A stretch of DNA of 64,000 nucleotides, taken from the NCBI RefSeq assembly GCF_017377575.1, contig NZ_JAFREM010000003.1, positions 47,505 to 111,504 on the forward strand. The letters are read 5' to 3'. Below, piece by piece: positions 1 to 6,843 of this stretch. A model generated the notes under the pieces. That model was not told the DNA's origin, ran no database searches, and worked only from the letters and a program-made list of their open reading frames with translations. The number at the start of each line of letters is the position of its first letter. The stretch's first letter is position 1. The translations under genes and the position numbers were made by a program. The DNA comes from Candidatus Enterococcus moelleringii (GTDB lineage: Bacteria > Bacillota > Bacilli > Lactobacillales > Enterococcaceae).

Positions 1-431
1 AAATGGTTGTAATAACGATGCGGGAAACGCAGGCCTTGGTCAATACTGAGAAGAATCAGATCAATTCCGCGGTCTAGTTGGTGAACACCAGATTGAACCT
101 GCTGGGCGACCTTGGGATCAATTCCCGTATGTTGAGCAAAATGGGTCGAACCTAAAGTCAGCTTTTCATCGGTATTTTTAGAAACCAGTACAAATTGATA
201 CTTTAATTCTCGACCACAGCGACAGTAAAGTTTGTCTTCATCAGGCCCATTTGGATAAAGAAGATTCTCCTTGAAATCAACAAACAGCCATTCATCATCC
301 TTTAAGAGATTTTCTGTTAAAAAGAGTGACTGCATTTGATATTTTTTCACCTTTTGCAAGGTTTCCTGCTGCAATGGAGTTAATGTCTGCCAAAGCTCCA
401 GCCGCCGTTCACGAGTTAAATCAATCGCCAA
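1..431 (-). CDS. Hypothetical protein, 3' end outside the window
   Basis: An open frame of 143 codons runs leftward off the window edge. The start is taken as TTG at 431 because an AAAGGAGGCGG ribosome-binding site lies just upstream; the only ATG is about 30 codons in. The protein is hydrophilic, with a CRCG motif near residue 75 (YCRCGRELKYQ) that could be half of a zinc site, followed by a segment containing HFAQHTGI. No signal peptide or membrane segment is seen. It is divergent from the zinc-finger/HNH gene at 491, about 60 bases apart, so the two may share a control region. I do not recognise the family. Confidence 0.6.
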   Translation of the reverse strand, partial: MAIDLTRERRLELWQTLTPLQQETLQKVKKYQMQSLFLTENLLKDDEWLFVDFKENLLYPNGPDEDKLYCRCGRELKYQFVLVSKNTDEKLTLGSTHFAQHTGIDPKVAQQVQSGVHQLDRGIDLILLSIDQGLRFPHRYYNH

Positions 432-490
432 TTGTTCCGCCTCCTTTGTGTTAGGATAGCGTGAATAAAATGTCTTGTAAAGGAGCACTT

Positions 491-1267
491 ATGACCTATA
501 AACGAATCAAAGCAGTCGGTGCTTATTGCCCAGACTGCCAACGAAAATTAGAAATTCTGCTAAACGACGGCGATCAAAATAATTTATGCATCTGTTTTCG
601 CTGCCGTACTGTTTACGAAATACATGAGACTAGCCTACATAAACTGCCTGTCAGCAAGCAAACCACTGAATCAGAAAAGCAGCAGCTTGCTCGGCTGGTA
701 GAAGTCCTGCCGGATAAATATCACTACAAAGGTAAAGGCAGCCAACTAAGAGAAACTAACAACGGATTTCAGCGAAATTGGCTTAGTTTAGCTGCCTACG
801 AACAGCAATTTAACGAAGCGTTAGGCTACAATCAATGTGACCTGCGTTCAGTCCCTAACAGCTGCAAATGGTGTGGCGCTGAGCTGCCGAAGGGGCGGCG
901 ATCTTTTTGCAAAGACAGCTGTTCCCGCAATTATTCCAAGGCGACCTTCACGAAGCGGCACATGGCAACTTTGCCCTATCGGATCGCCTGCCGTGATAAC
1001 TTCTATTGCCAGGTTAGCGGCGAAGACTTGGCCCAGATCAATCGCCACGGCCAGCGGATTCCAGCCAGCAACGGAAATTTAGCCATTCATCATTTAGTGT
1101 TTGTTTCCCAAAACGGAACCGACTATGAACAAAATTTACTCACGCTTTCTGCCGAGGTCCATCGCGCATACCACGCCGGTGATCCTGAAATTGTCGCCAA
1201 GGTAAATAAAATCCGCGATGAACGCCTAGAAAAGTGCCAAGCAAAAATGCGTTTCACTACTAAATAA
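491..1267 (+). CDS. Zinc-finger protein with HNH-endonuclease-like C-terminus
   Basis: A 258-residue protein. ATG 491 is chosen over an upstream in-frame ATG at 461 because AAAGGAG at 479-484 is correctly placed for it. Residues about 12-40 hold a CPDC pair and CICFRC, a zinc-ribbon pattern. Around residue 125-145 there is CKWCG followed by FCKDSC, the Cys4 knuckle that often precedes HNH nucleases. The C-terminal third has the order H-H (AIHHLVF), N (EQNLLTL) and H (AEVHRAYH), which fits a beta-beta-alpha-metal (HNH) fold. Nuclease activity is an inference from this residue pattern. No phage or restriction genes are adjacent; the divergent neighbour is also unknown. Confidence 0.6.
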   Translation: MTYKRIKAVGAYCPDCQRKLEILLNDGDQNNLCICFRCRTVYEIHETSLHKLPVSKQTTESEKQQLARLVEVLPDKYHYKGKGSQLRETNNGFQRNWLSLAAYEQQFNEALGYNQCDLRSVPNSCKWCGAELPKGRRSFCKDSCSRNYSKATFTKRHMATLPYRIACRDNFYCQVSGEDLAQINRHGQRIPASNGNLAIHHLVFVSQNGTDYEQNLLTLSAEVHRAYHAGDPEIVAKVNKIRDERLEKCQAKMRFTTK

Positions 1268-1399
1268 TGCAGCCCGCCGCCTTCAGTCAACCAATCTACA
1301 CCTAAAGTCCTACTTCAATCTTATACTTTCGCACGACGCATGAAAGTTGATTCCGCCTTACAATTTTATTAACGAGTGATTAGAAGCAGGAGGATGAAA

Positions 1400-2221
1400 A
1401 TGAAGAAGCTATTAATTGGACTAGGTGTTGTATTGTTGGCAGGGGGCGGCTTTTTTTGGTACCAAAGCACGCAAGCAAAAGCCAATGAAGACACAGAATA
1501 CGTAGAACTATACCAGGTTGAACAGCAAACGCCTTTACACCTAAAAGGACAGGTCCAGCCCACCAAGCAGCAAACCGTCCTAATTGCGGAAGACAAAGGC
1601 AAAGTGCGCACCATTCACGTCAACGAAGGCGACCACGTGCTGGCAGGAACAGTCTTAGTTACTTACGACTGGGGCGAGCAGGTGAAAGCAGCCTATGATT
1701 CCGTGGTAACCTCCATCAACGAAGACGCGAAAAATGATCCCCAACAAACCTTGATGATTTTAAAAAGCGAAGAATCTGCCATCAAAGGAACTGTCACTGA
1801 ATACGACAAAGAAAAAGTTGCCTTAAACGAAGCCGTCGAAATCCAGTGTACCAACAATGACCGGATCGTCACCGGACGAGTAACCAACATCGCTGAGATG
1901 AACAACGAACCGAAAGCGGAAAGTACTTCTTCCATCGTTACCTACAATTTCGCAGCAGTTCCCGACGAAACCATCCCTGTCGGCTATTCAGTGGAGCTGT
2001 TGATTCCCAGAAATGAACTGCATCTGCCGGTCAAAAGCGTCAAAGAAAAAGACGGCCAGTGTTACGTGTATACAGTAGCTAAAAACAAAGCCGTGGAAAC
2101 ACCCATCACTGCGATAAAAGGCAATGGCTATTATGTCTTGCAAGACGGCTTGGCTGTCGATGAAGAAATTGTCAAAGACGCAACCGGCATCAAGGACGGG
2201 ATGGAAGTGACCATTCAATGA
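1400..2221 (+). CDS. ABC exporter membrane-fusion/adaptor protein (MacA/YknX-like, short form)
   Basis: A 273-residue protein with one N-terminal membrane segment (about residues 5-22) followed by an extracytoplasmic part with a lipoyl/barrel-sandwich half-motif (VLIAEDKGKVRTIHV, NEGDHVLAG). Such adaptors stabilise MacB-type permeases and couple them to the outside. ATG 1400 is preferred over ATG 1394 because AGGAGG at 1388-1393 then has a six-base spacer. The family is usually near 370-400 residues; here the region that would hold the helical hairpin is very short. Its stop overlaps the next start as ATGA at 2218, so translation of adaptor and ATPase is coupled. The substrate is unknown. Confidence 0.8.
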   Translation: MKKLLIGLGVVLLAGGGFFWYQSTQAKANEDTEYVELYQVEQQTPLHLKGQVQPTKQQTVLIAEDKGKVRTIHVNEGDHVLAGTVLVTYDWGEQVKAAYDSVVTSINEDAKNDPQQTLMILKSEESAIKGTVTEYDKEKVALNEAVEIQCTNNDRIVTGRVTNIAEMNNEPKAESTSSIVTYNFAAVPDETIPVGYSVELLIPRNELHLPVKSVKEKDGQCYVYTVAKNKAVETPITAIKGNGYYVLQDGLAVDEEIVKDATGIKDGMEVTIQ

Positions 2222-2904
2222 TCGTAATGAAAGACATTAATAAGTTTTATACCGCCGATCAGGAGAAAATTCACGTACTGAAGAATATTTCTTTAACCAT
2301 CGACGAACACGAATTTGTCGCAGTTATGGGTCCGTCTGGTTCCGGCAAATCCACCTTGATCAATACCATCAGCTTTTTGGATGGCGATTTTGAAGGCAGC
2401 TATACCTTTAATGGGGAAAATGCCTATCGCTACAAAGATGAGCGCTTATCCGCGCTGCGCAACCAGTCCGTTGGTTTTGTTTTCCAGGCTTTCCAGCTGA
2501 TAGAAAACAATACGGTGATGGAAAATGTCGCACTGCCCTTATTGTACGGCGGGATGAAGTCACGCCAAACAAAACCGTTAGTGATGGCCGCTTTGAAAAA
2601 GGTCGGCATTGCTGATAAATACAACAAGCTGCCAAAACAGCTTTCCGGCGGGCAGCAGCAGCGGGTCGCTATCGCCCGAGCGATTGTCGGCAATCCAAAA
2701 TTTATTGTCGCCGATGAACCCACCGGTGCCTTAGACAGCCACACCTCAGAAGAAATTATGCACTTATTCAAACGCTTAAACGAAGAAGAAAAAGTCACCA
2801 TCTTGATGGTCACCCACGATGCCGACGCGGCAGCTTATTGCCAGCGGGTGATCACCGTAAAAGACGGGGAAATCTTGGAAGCAGGTGTGGCGCATGCGGT
2901 TTAG
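2218..2904 (+). CDS. ABC transporter ATP-binding protein (MacB/YknY/LolD type)
   Basis: A 228-residue ATPase with Walker A GPSGSGKST, Q-loop, signature LSGGQQQR, Walker B FIVADEPTGALD and H-loop THD, all in canonical order, so it should be active. The TGALDS stretch after Walker B is typical of MacB/LolD-family ATPases that drive mechanotransmission rather than classic transport. It lies between its adaptor (ATGA overlap) and its permease (overlapping start near 2894), forming a three-gene exporter unit like B. subtilis yknXYZ. Such systems export peptides, toxins or drugs; the sequence does not say which. ATG 2227 is an alternative start. Confidence 0.92.
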   Translation: MIVMKDINKFYTADQEKIHVLKNISLTIDEHEFVAVMGPSGSGKSTLINTISFLDGDFEGSYTFNGENAYRYKDERLSALRNQSVGFVFQAFQLIENNTVMENVALPLLYGGMKSRQTKPLVMAALKKVGIADKYNKLPKQLSGGQQQRVAIARAIVGNPKFIVADEPTGALDSHTSEEIMHLFKRLNEEEKVTILMVTHDADAAAYCQRVITVKDGEILEAGVAHAV

Positions 2905-4108
2905 TGAAGTATGGAAAACATCCTTTAAGGCTATCGGCAAAAACAAACGCCGCAGCTTTTTAACCATGATCGGCCTGGTCATCGGCGTCTCAGCCGTGAT
3001 TACCGTCTTTTCAATTGGGCGCGCTTTTGAAGATTATGCCTCAGAATTTATTGGCTTGGATCAATTTGACGGCAGTGTGGGGCTAACCTTTAGTCCCAGC
3101 GATGAGTCGTTTGCGGCCAATCATTTAGACGGCTTCACCGAGGAGGACATTGGTCGGATTGAAAGTTTGCCCGGCGTAGAATCCGCCACTTATTATACCG
3201 GTCAACGCAACGGCGTAAAATATGCCGAACAAACGATTGATGATGCCAGCAGTGACACTCGCTGGGGATATTTCAAATTGTTAACCGATGAAGGAAGCAA
3301 TGTCATCCACGGCCGCGGGATTAAACTAAGCGACAGTGTTAATGAAAACCCGGTGGTGGTGATTGATGAGGTCGTTGCCGAAGCGATTAACAAGGATGAG
3401 CCGGCTACTCCGGTTGGTCAATCCATCCAAATCGGCGGGCACTTGTTTGAAGTTGTCGGCATTATGGCCGAGCGGGAAAGCAACGGCATTATTTCCACTG
3501 AAGAAGATAACGTCATCGCAGAAATGCCGGAAAACGTCTTCCAGCAATTTTTCGAAACCGAAGAACGTTCGATGGTTCAGGTGAAGATGACCCCAACTGC
3601 CAATGTGGAGAACGTCACCAAGGAAACCGAAACTATGCTGAAAAGGTATGGCACCCAAAAGGATCTCGGCAGCTATTCCAGTCAAGATTTGGCAGGCCAG
3701 GTAGACACCTTGCGGACCTTGTTGACTAGCATTACTTTGCTGATCTCAGTTGTCGGCGGAATTTCGCTATTTATCTCCGGCATTGGTGTGATGAATATGA
3801 TTTACATTTCCGTGTCTGAACGGACCAAAGAAATCGGTGTGCGCCGAGCGATGGGCGGCACCAAAGGCAATATCATGATGCAGTTTCTGCTGGAAGGTAT
3901 TTCTCTAACCTTGATCGGAGGCACGATCGGCTACTTGCTGGGAATGCTGTTTGCTTTCTTGATCAGTATGTTTACGCCCCTCAGTGTACAGCCGGACATG
4001 TTCACCGTGCTGTTAGCCTTCGGTTTGTCTGTCGTTATCGGCATCATTTTCAGCTGGCTGCCAGCCAAAAGTGCCGCCAGCAAAGACATCGTTTCTCTAT
4101 TACGCTAA
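2894..4108 (+). CDS. ABC transporter permease, MacB/FtsX family
   Basis: About 404 residues: one membrane helix near residues 18-40 (SFLTMIGLVIGVSAVITVF), a large extracytoplasmic MacB periplasmic-core domain (residues about 45-275), then three membrane helices at the C-terminus, the standard MacB topology. The cytoplasmic ISVSERTKEIGVRRAMGG coupling motif between helices 2 and 3 is intact. The start is either GTG 2885 or ATG 2894; ATG 2894 lies closest to the expected family N-terminus, overlapping the ATPase stop by 11 bases. It is the last gene of the adaptor-ATPase-permease operon. No classic terminator follows; an inverted repeat at 4111-4129 instead sits before the next gene. Confidence 0.92.
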   Translation: MRFSEVWKTSFKAIGKNKRRSFLTMIGLVIGVSAVITVFSIGRAFEDYASEFIGLDQFDGSVGLTFSPSDESFAANHLDGFTEEDIGRIESLPGVESATYYTGQRNGVKYAEQTIDDASSDTRWGYFKLLTDEGSNVIHGRGIKLSDSVNENPVVVIDEVVAEAINKDEPATPVGQSIQIGGHLFEVVGIMAERESNGIISTEEDNVIAEMPENVFQQFFETEERSMVQVKMTPTANVENVTKETETMLKRYGTQKDLGSYSSQDLAGQVDTLRTLLTSITLLISVVGGISLFISGIGVMNMIYISVSERTKEIGVRRAMGGTKGNIMMQFLLEGISLTLIGGTIGYLLGMLFAFLISMFTPLSVQPDMFTVLLAFGLSVVIGIIFSWLPAKSAASKDIVSLLR

Positions 4109-4110
4109 AT

Positions 4111-4129
4111 ACAAGAAACCATTTCTTGT
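4111..4129. promoter_or_regulatory. Perfect 8-bp inverted repeat, candidate operator
   Basis: ACAAGAAA and TTTCTTGT separated by CCA, directly upstream of an extended -10 element and covering where the -35 region would be. There is no T-run, so it is not a simple terminator. The position suggests a repressor or activator site for the methyltransferase transcript; the protein that binds is unknown. Confidence 0.45.
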
Positions 4130-4131
4130 CG

Positions 4132-4140
4132 TGCTATACT
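4132..4140 (+). promoter_or_regulatory. Extended -10 promoter for the methyltransferase
   Basis: TGCTATACT matches the extended -10 form TGnTATAAT at all but one position. No good -35 is visible, as is common with extended -10 promoters. Transcription would begin near 4147, about 23 bases before the leader ORF. Confidence 0.5.
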
Positions 4141-4169
4141 AGAATAAAAAACGAAAGAAGGGATCGCTG

Positions 4170-4193
4170 ATGAATTGTCGTTCACCCAACTAA
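4170..4193 (+). CDS. Candidate 7-residue leader peptide (MNCRSPN)
   Basis: ATG at 4170 follows an AAGAAGGG ribosome-binding sequence (4156-4162) and reads seven codons to TAA at 4191-4193. It lies about 60 bases upstream of the methyltransferase start, ahead of a hairpin that covers the methyltransferase RBS. The arrangement resembles leader peptides that control erm and cat resistance genes by ribosome stalling. That it is translated is inference; a chance ORF this short cannot be excluded. Confidence 0.35.
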   Translation: MNCRSPN

Positions 4194-4207
4194 CCAACCG
4201 CCCGAGA

Positions 4208-4247
4208 TCCTCCAAAAAATTTGCCAACTAAGAAAAAATTTGGAGGA
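4208..4247 (+). promoter_or_regulatory. RBS-sequestering hairpin
   Basis: TCCTCCAAA (4208-4216) is perfectly complementary to TTTGGAGGA (4239-4247), which contains the GGAGGA ribosome-binding site of the methyltransferase. The loop is 22 bases. An upstream segment, GGGATC at 4160-4165 (the leader ORF's own RBS region), can pair with GATCCT at 4206-4211, which overlaps the anti-RBS arm, so two mutually exclusive folds are possible. This looks like translational attenuation; the inducer is unknown. Confidence 0.55.
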
Positions 4248-4254
4248 CAAGCAA

Positions 4255-5040
4255 ATGAAAAAACAAAACGTAGAAGAAAAATTGGCCAGCTCGCTAACTG
4301 CCGAGACCACCGAGCTTGTGCCCTATTTGGCCTACTTGCTGCAGGATCTATGGGAATTAGGCAGTATTCCGGCCGTTATGCAGGAACTGATTGAAGACCA
4401 TATCACGACTTCAAGGGAAACGAAGGTCCTTGATCTAGGCTGCGGCAAAGGTGCCGTGGCAATCACCTTAGCCAAAGAATTAGGTATAAAGGTGAAGGGG
4501 ATCGATTTATTGCCGGACTTCATTGAAGCAGCCAAGCAAAAAGCCGCTGAATTCCAAGTAGCAAATTTATGCCAGTTTGCCGTTGGCGATATCAATCAAG
4601 CGGTGAAAGAAGAACGGGACTACGATATTGTGCTCTTCGGCGCTGTCGGCGATGTATTAGGTGAAGTGCCCGTGATGCTTCAGCAAGTAAAGCAAACGGT
4701 CAAAGACCACGGATTCCTGTTAATCGACGATGCCTATTTAGTGGGCGATGCTGAAAATATTCGTTACCAAAATTACGAATATTTAACGCTGGATCAGTGG
4801 GAAGCCGCGTTCCAACAAGCCGGCTTTGAAGTTGCAGCGATTCAGATCGTTGAAACTACAAACGAAGATGAGATCAACAAACGCAACAATCAGTTGATCC
4901 GCCAACGAGCAGAAGAGCTGAGTCGGAAGTATCCTGACAAACAGGAGCTGTTCGCCTCTTATGTGCAAAGCCAAGAAAACGAAACAGAAGATCTTTCGAC
5001 CGATGTTGTGGGAGCCACTTGGCTGCTGCAAGCCAGATAG
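4255..5040 (+). CDS. Class I SAM-dependent methyltransferase
   Basis: A 261-residue methyltransferase with motif I VLDLGCGKGAVAI near residue 62, an acidic end of strand 2 (GIDLLPDF) and a post-I DYDIVLFGAVGDVLG segment; the closest general type is the UbiE/small-molecule group rather than the Erm rRNA dimethylases. ATG 4255 is chosen because GGAGGA at 4242-4247 has a seven-base spacer. The N-terminal 55 residues are helical and the C-terminal 60 residues charged. It stands alone between an ABC exporter and a structured non-coding region, followed by its own terminator. The substrate cannot be read from the sequence. Confidence 0.85.
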   Translation: MKKQNVEEKLASSLTAETTELVPYLAYLLQDLWELGSIPAVMQELIEDHITTSRETKVLDLGCGKGAVAITLAKELGIKVKGIDLLPDFIEAAKQKAAEFQVANLCQFAVGDINQAVKEERDYDIVLFGAVGDVLGEVPVMLQQVKQTVKDHGFLLIDDAYLVGDAENIRYQNYEYLTLDQWEAAFQQAGFEVAAIQIVETTNEDEINKRNNQLIRQRAEELSRKYPDKQELFASYVQSQENETEDLSTDVVGATWLLQAR

Positions 5041-5060
5041 AACTGAATAAGCAAAGTAAG

Positions 5061-5089
5061 AAGCTCAGCGAAAAATGCTGAGCTTTTTG
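5061..5089 (+). terminator. Rho-independent terminator of the methyltransferase
   Basis: AAGCTCAGC/GCTGAGCTT nine-base-pair stem with a seven-base loop followed by TTTTG, 20 bases after the stop codon. Confidence 0.9.
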
Positions 5090-5182
5090 CTGTTGCAGCA
5101 GAAGTAGCCATCTATTTCCGCTAGTATTATGTAGTTTTCAATGAACGGAATACGAAAAAGGAAAGCCCCTAAATAAACCATT

Positions 5183-5259
5183 CTTACTCATAGAGAAGGT
5201 GCGGCGCGCACGCACCTTCAAAGCAGCATCGTTTAAGACGATGGCTATATGTGAGTAAG
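5183..5259. ncRNA. Structured RNA element, possible three-way junction
   Basis: Outer arms CTTACTCA (5183-5190) and TGAGTAAG (5252-5259) enclose two hairpins: GAAGGTGCG/CGCACCTTC (5195-5203/5211-5219) and CATCGT/ACGATG (5227-5232/5238-5243). All stems are perfect. The strand transcribed is not certain. It lies downstream of the holin-like micro-toxin ORF on the minus strand, so it may be the 3' part of that mRNA or an antisense regulator. I do not recognise a named RNA family. Confidence 0.5.
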
Positions 5260-5275
5260 TGTGGTTACGGCTTGC

Positions 5276-5389
5276 CAGAGCAGCTCTGTCGGGCAGTGAG
5301 CGGCCAGCGGGAAAAACGTGAGGAGCACCAAGGAGGCAACAGGCACATCAGCTCCTGCGATGACGATGTTCTTGGTTGTTTTTCCCGCT
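5276..5389. other. Further inverted repeats in the same non-coding region
   Basis: A 12-bp perfect inverted repeat, AGCGGGAAAAAC (5306-5317) with GTTTTTCCCGCT (5378-5389), encloses a second AGGAGC/GCTCCT pair (5321-5326/5351-5356). Just outside lies CAGAG-CAG-CTCTG (5276-5288). Neither is followed by a T-run on either strand, so these are more likely parts of a folded RNA than terminators. No convincing protein-coding frame covers the stretch 5090-5430. Confidence 0.5.
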
Positions 5390-5431
5390 ATTGGGCTTGC
5401 TAATCCGACGGTGAGCGATTTGGCACAGCCG

Positions 5432-5512
5432 TTACTTCTTGTGGTGTCGGTCGATGGTGATCATCAAGCTGGCAAAGGCAATCGCCAATGCCAACGCTTG
5501 ATACACAGTCAT
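5432..5512 (-). CDS. Putative holin-like toxin (type I toxin-antitoxin micro-ORF)
   Basis: A 26-residue ORF: MTVYQALALAIAFASLMI followed by a short polar tail ending in RHHKK. The pattern M-x-x-Y-Q/E-A-L then a single hydrophobic helix is that of the small holin-like toxins of Lactobacillales and Bacillales (TxpA-like), membrane-active peptides normally held in check by an antisense RNA. GGAAAGGA lies about ten bases upstream of ATG 5512. An upstream 10-codon ORF with a stronger RBS ends on this start as ATGA. The strongly structured DNA downstream fits a toxin mRNA/antitoxin RNA locus. Toxicity is inferred from family resemblance only. Confidence 0.6.
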   Translation of the reverse strand: MTVYQALALAIAFASLMITIDRHHKK

Positions 5513-5541
5513 GGCAAGCGTTCCTTTCCTAGGATGAACAT
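5509..5541 (-). CDS. 10-residue leader ORF coupled to the micro-toxin
   Basis: MFILGKERLP, with AAAGGAGG eight bases upstream of ATG 5541, the best ribosome-binding site in this region. Its TGA overlaps the toxin ATG (ATGA), so toxin translation could depend on ribosomes finishing this leader. An in-frame N-terminal extension of the toxin from ATG 5548 is open but that ATG abuts the RBS and is an unlikely start. Confidence 0.4.
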   Translation of the reverse strand: MFILGKERLP

Positions 5542-5636
5542 GTCGCATCCCTCCTTTGATAGAGTTCAGCCATTGCCATAAACACTGCTGAATTAGTAGG
5601 CATCACCACCTTTACCCCACAAGATAGGGTCGCTAG

Positions 5637-6374
5637 TTAGCGTTTTTTCTTTTTCCCTTTTTTCTTCTTCTTGTTGGCCTCATGGAAGGCTCGCAGTCGA
5701 TCGACTTTTTCTTTGCGTGGATTGGTCGGTTTCTTGACTGTGGGACTTTCTGTGACAGGTGCTTCAGGTTCGACAGGGACTGTTTCAGCTGGATGTTCTA
5801 CAATATCAGCTTGAACAGGCTTTTCCGCAGCTTTTGTCAAAGAACCTGGATTTACTACCGGATCTTTGGCAGCAGGGGCTGCTGGATTGACCACTGCTGT
5901 ATCTAAGGTCGCTTTGGTTTGGCTGTGGATAGCAGCTTTTTCCGGTACAAACTTCGGTGCAGGTGCCGCTGCGATTGTTTCTGGTGCTGATTGATGTGCA
6001 GCTTCCACAGCTACAGGTTGTTTTACTTTTTCTTCTTTTGGTTCTTCAACAGTTTTAACTTCTTCGGCTAATTCAGAGACTTGGGTTGGTTCATCAGCAA
6101 TAATAAGTGGCGCAAAAGCATTGTTAGGATCTGCCACATACGTTTCAGCTTGGTTACTTAAATCGAAAATTGGTGTTTCGATGGTTTCCACAAATTTCGC
6201 GGAAACGACTTTGTAAAATTGACGCACCCCGTCTTTTTGGAACAGGTTCAAGGTGGTCATGGCTTCTAATGCTGCCTTGATTTGATCGGCAGTTTTGTTT
6301 GGATCTGGATCATTATAAGACCAGCGGTGGTTTTTACCGGCGGCATTTTCAAATACAGTTGCTAGTTTTAACAT
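5637..6374 (-). CDS. DUF2922 protein with long low-complexity tail and poly-lysine end
   Basis: A 245-residue protein. Residues 1-72 are a DUF2922 domain (WSYNDPDPNKTADQIKAAL), closely similar to the stand-alone copy at 6844-7062. Residues about 73-225 are low complexity, rich in Pro, Ala, Glu, Val and Thr, with no membrane segment; the last 20 are strongly basic and end in KKKKKGKKKKR. There is no signal peptide or LPXTG motif. Last gene of a minus-strand operon, 26 bases after the 129-residue unknown. The function of DUF2922 is not established; the basic end could bind nucleic acid or phospholipid, but that is a guess. The fusion of the domain to such a tail is unusual. Confidence 0.8.
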   Translation of the reverse strand: MLKLATVFENAAGKNHRWSYNDPDPNKTADQIKAALEAMTTLNLFQKDGVRQFYKVVSAKFVETIETPIFDLSNQAETYVADPNNAFAPLIIADEPTQVSELAEEVKTVEEPKEEKVKQPVAVEAAHQSAPETIAAAPAPKFVPEKAAIHSQTKATLDTAVVNPAAPAAKDPVVNPGSLTKAAEKPVQADIVEHPAETVPVEPEAPVTESPTVKKPTNPRKEKVDRLRAFHEANKKKKKGKKKKR

Positions 6375-6400
6375 GTTTTTTTCTCTCCTTTTTATTTTTC

Positions 6401-6790
6401 TCAGGAACTTTCCGAGAGATCGGAGTCGGTTCCAGTGACAGTTGTATCGGCTTGAATGACTTCCATTAAATCAGTGTGACTATGCTCAGGCGGAAAACAT
6501 CTGGCTGTCATCATTTCCCACTCAGTTTCTTCAAAATACTCTGAAAAGAAATAGAAATAGCGGCGTAAAGCACGGTTCACAGTGGCTTTACTAAATAAAT
6601 GGCGTACTAGATCTTTTAAAAACAGTTCAAAATCCTTTTCTCCCAGCTGGTTCCGGATTTTCATAGCTAATAGCAGCTGGATGGTCACTGAACTGTTTTG
6701 CGTTTCTTGATAATAGGCAGAAATTTGTTCCCGCAAGGTGTTGGCTTTCAAATGAAAGACTTGATATTGGGTAAATGGTAGATCAGTCAT
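6401..6790 (-). CDS. Hypothetical protein in DUF1659/DUF2922 operon
   Basis: A 129-residue soluble protein with an AAGGAGGAAACCATC ribosome-binding region before ATG 6790. The middle is predicted helical with an aromatic and basic patch (VNRALRRYFYFFSEYFEE); the C-terminus is acidic and Ser/Thr-rich. It is between the short and the long DUF2922 genes, so it is probably part of the same system. I do not recognise the family and see no catalytic motif; it lacks the helix-turn-helix expected of a sigma factor. Confidence 0.75.
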   Translation of the reverse strand: MTDLPFTQYQVFHLKANTLREQISAYYQETQNSSVTIQLLLAMKIRNQLGEKDFELFLKDLVRHLFSKATVNRALRRYFYFFSEYFEETEWEMMTARCFPPEHSHTDLMEVIQADTTVTGTDSDLSESS

Positions 6791-6843
6791 GATGGTTTCC
6801 TCCTTGAGATTCCGCGGCTGTTACACCGCGGAAATAGTGTTTT

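Noticed and set aside
5318..5581. Plus-strand open frame of 87 codons
   Set aside because: It runs antisense to the micro-toxin and through the inverted repeats, has no convincing family resemblance, and its composition follows the RNA structure rather than coding sequence.
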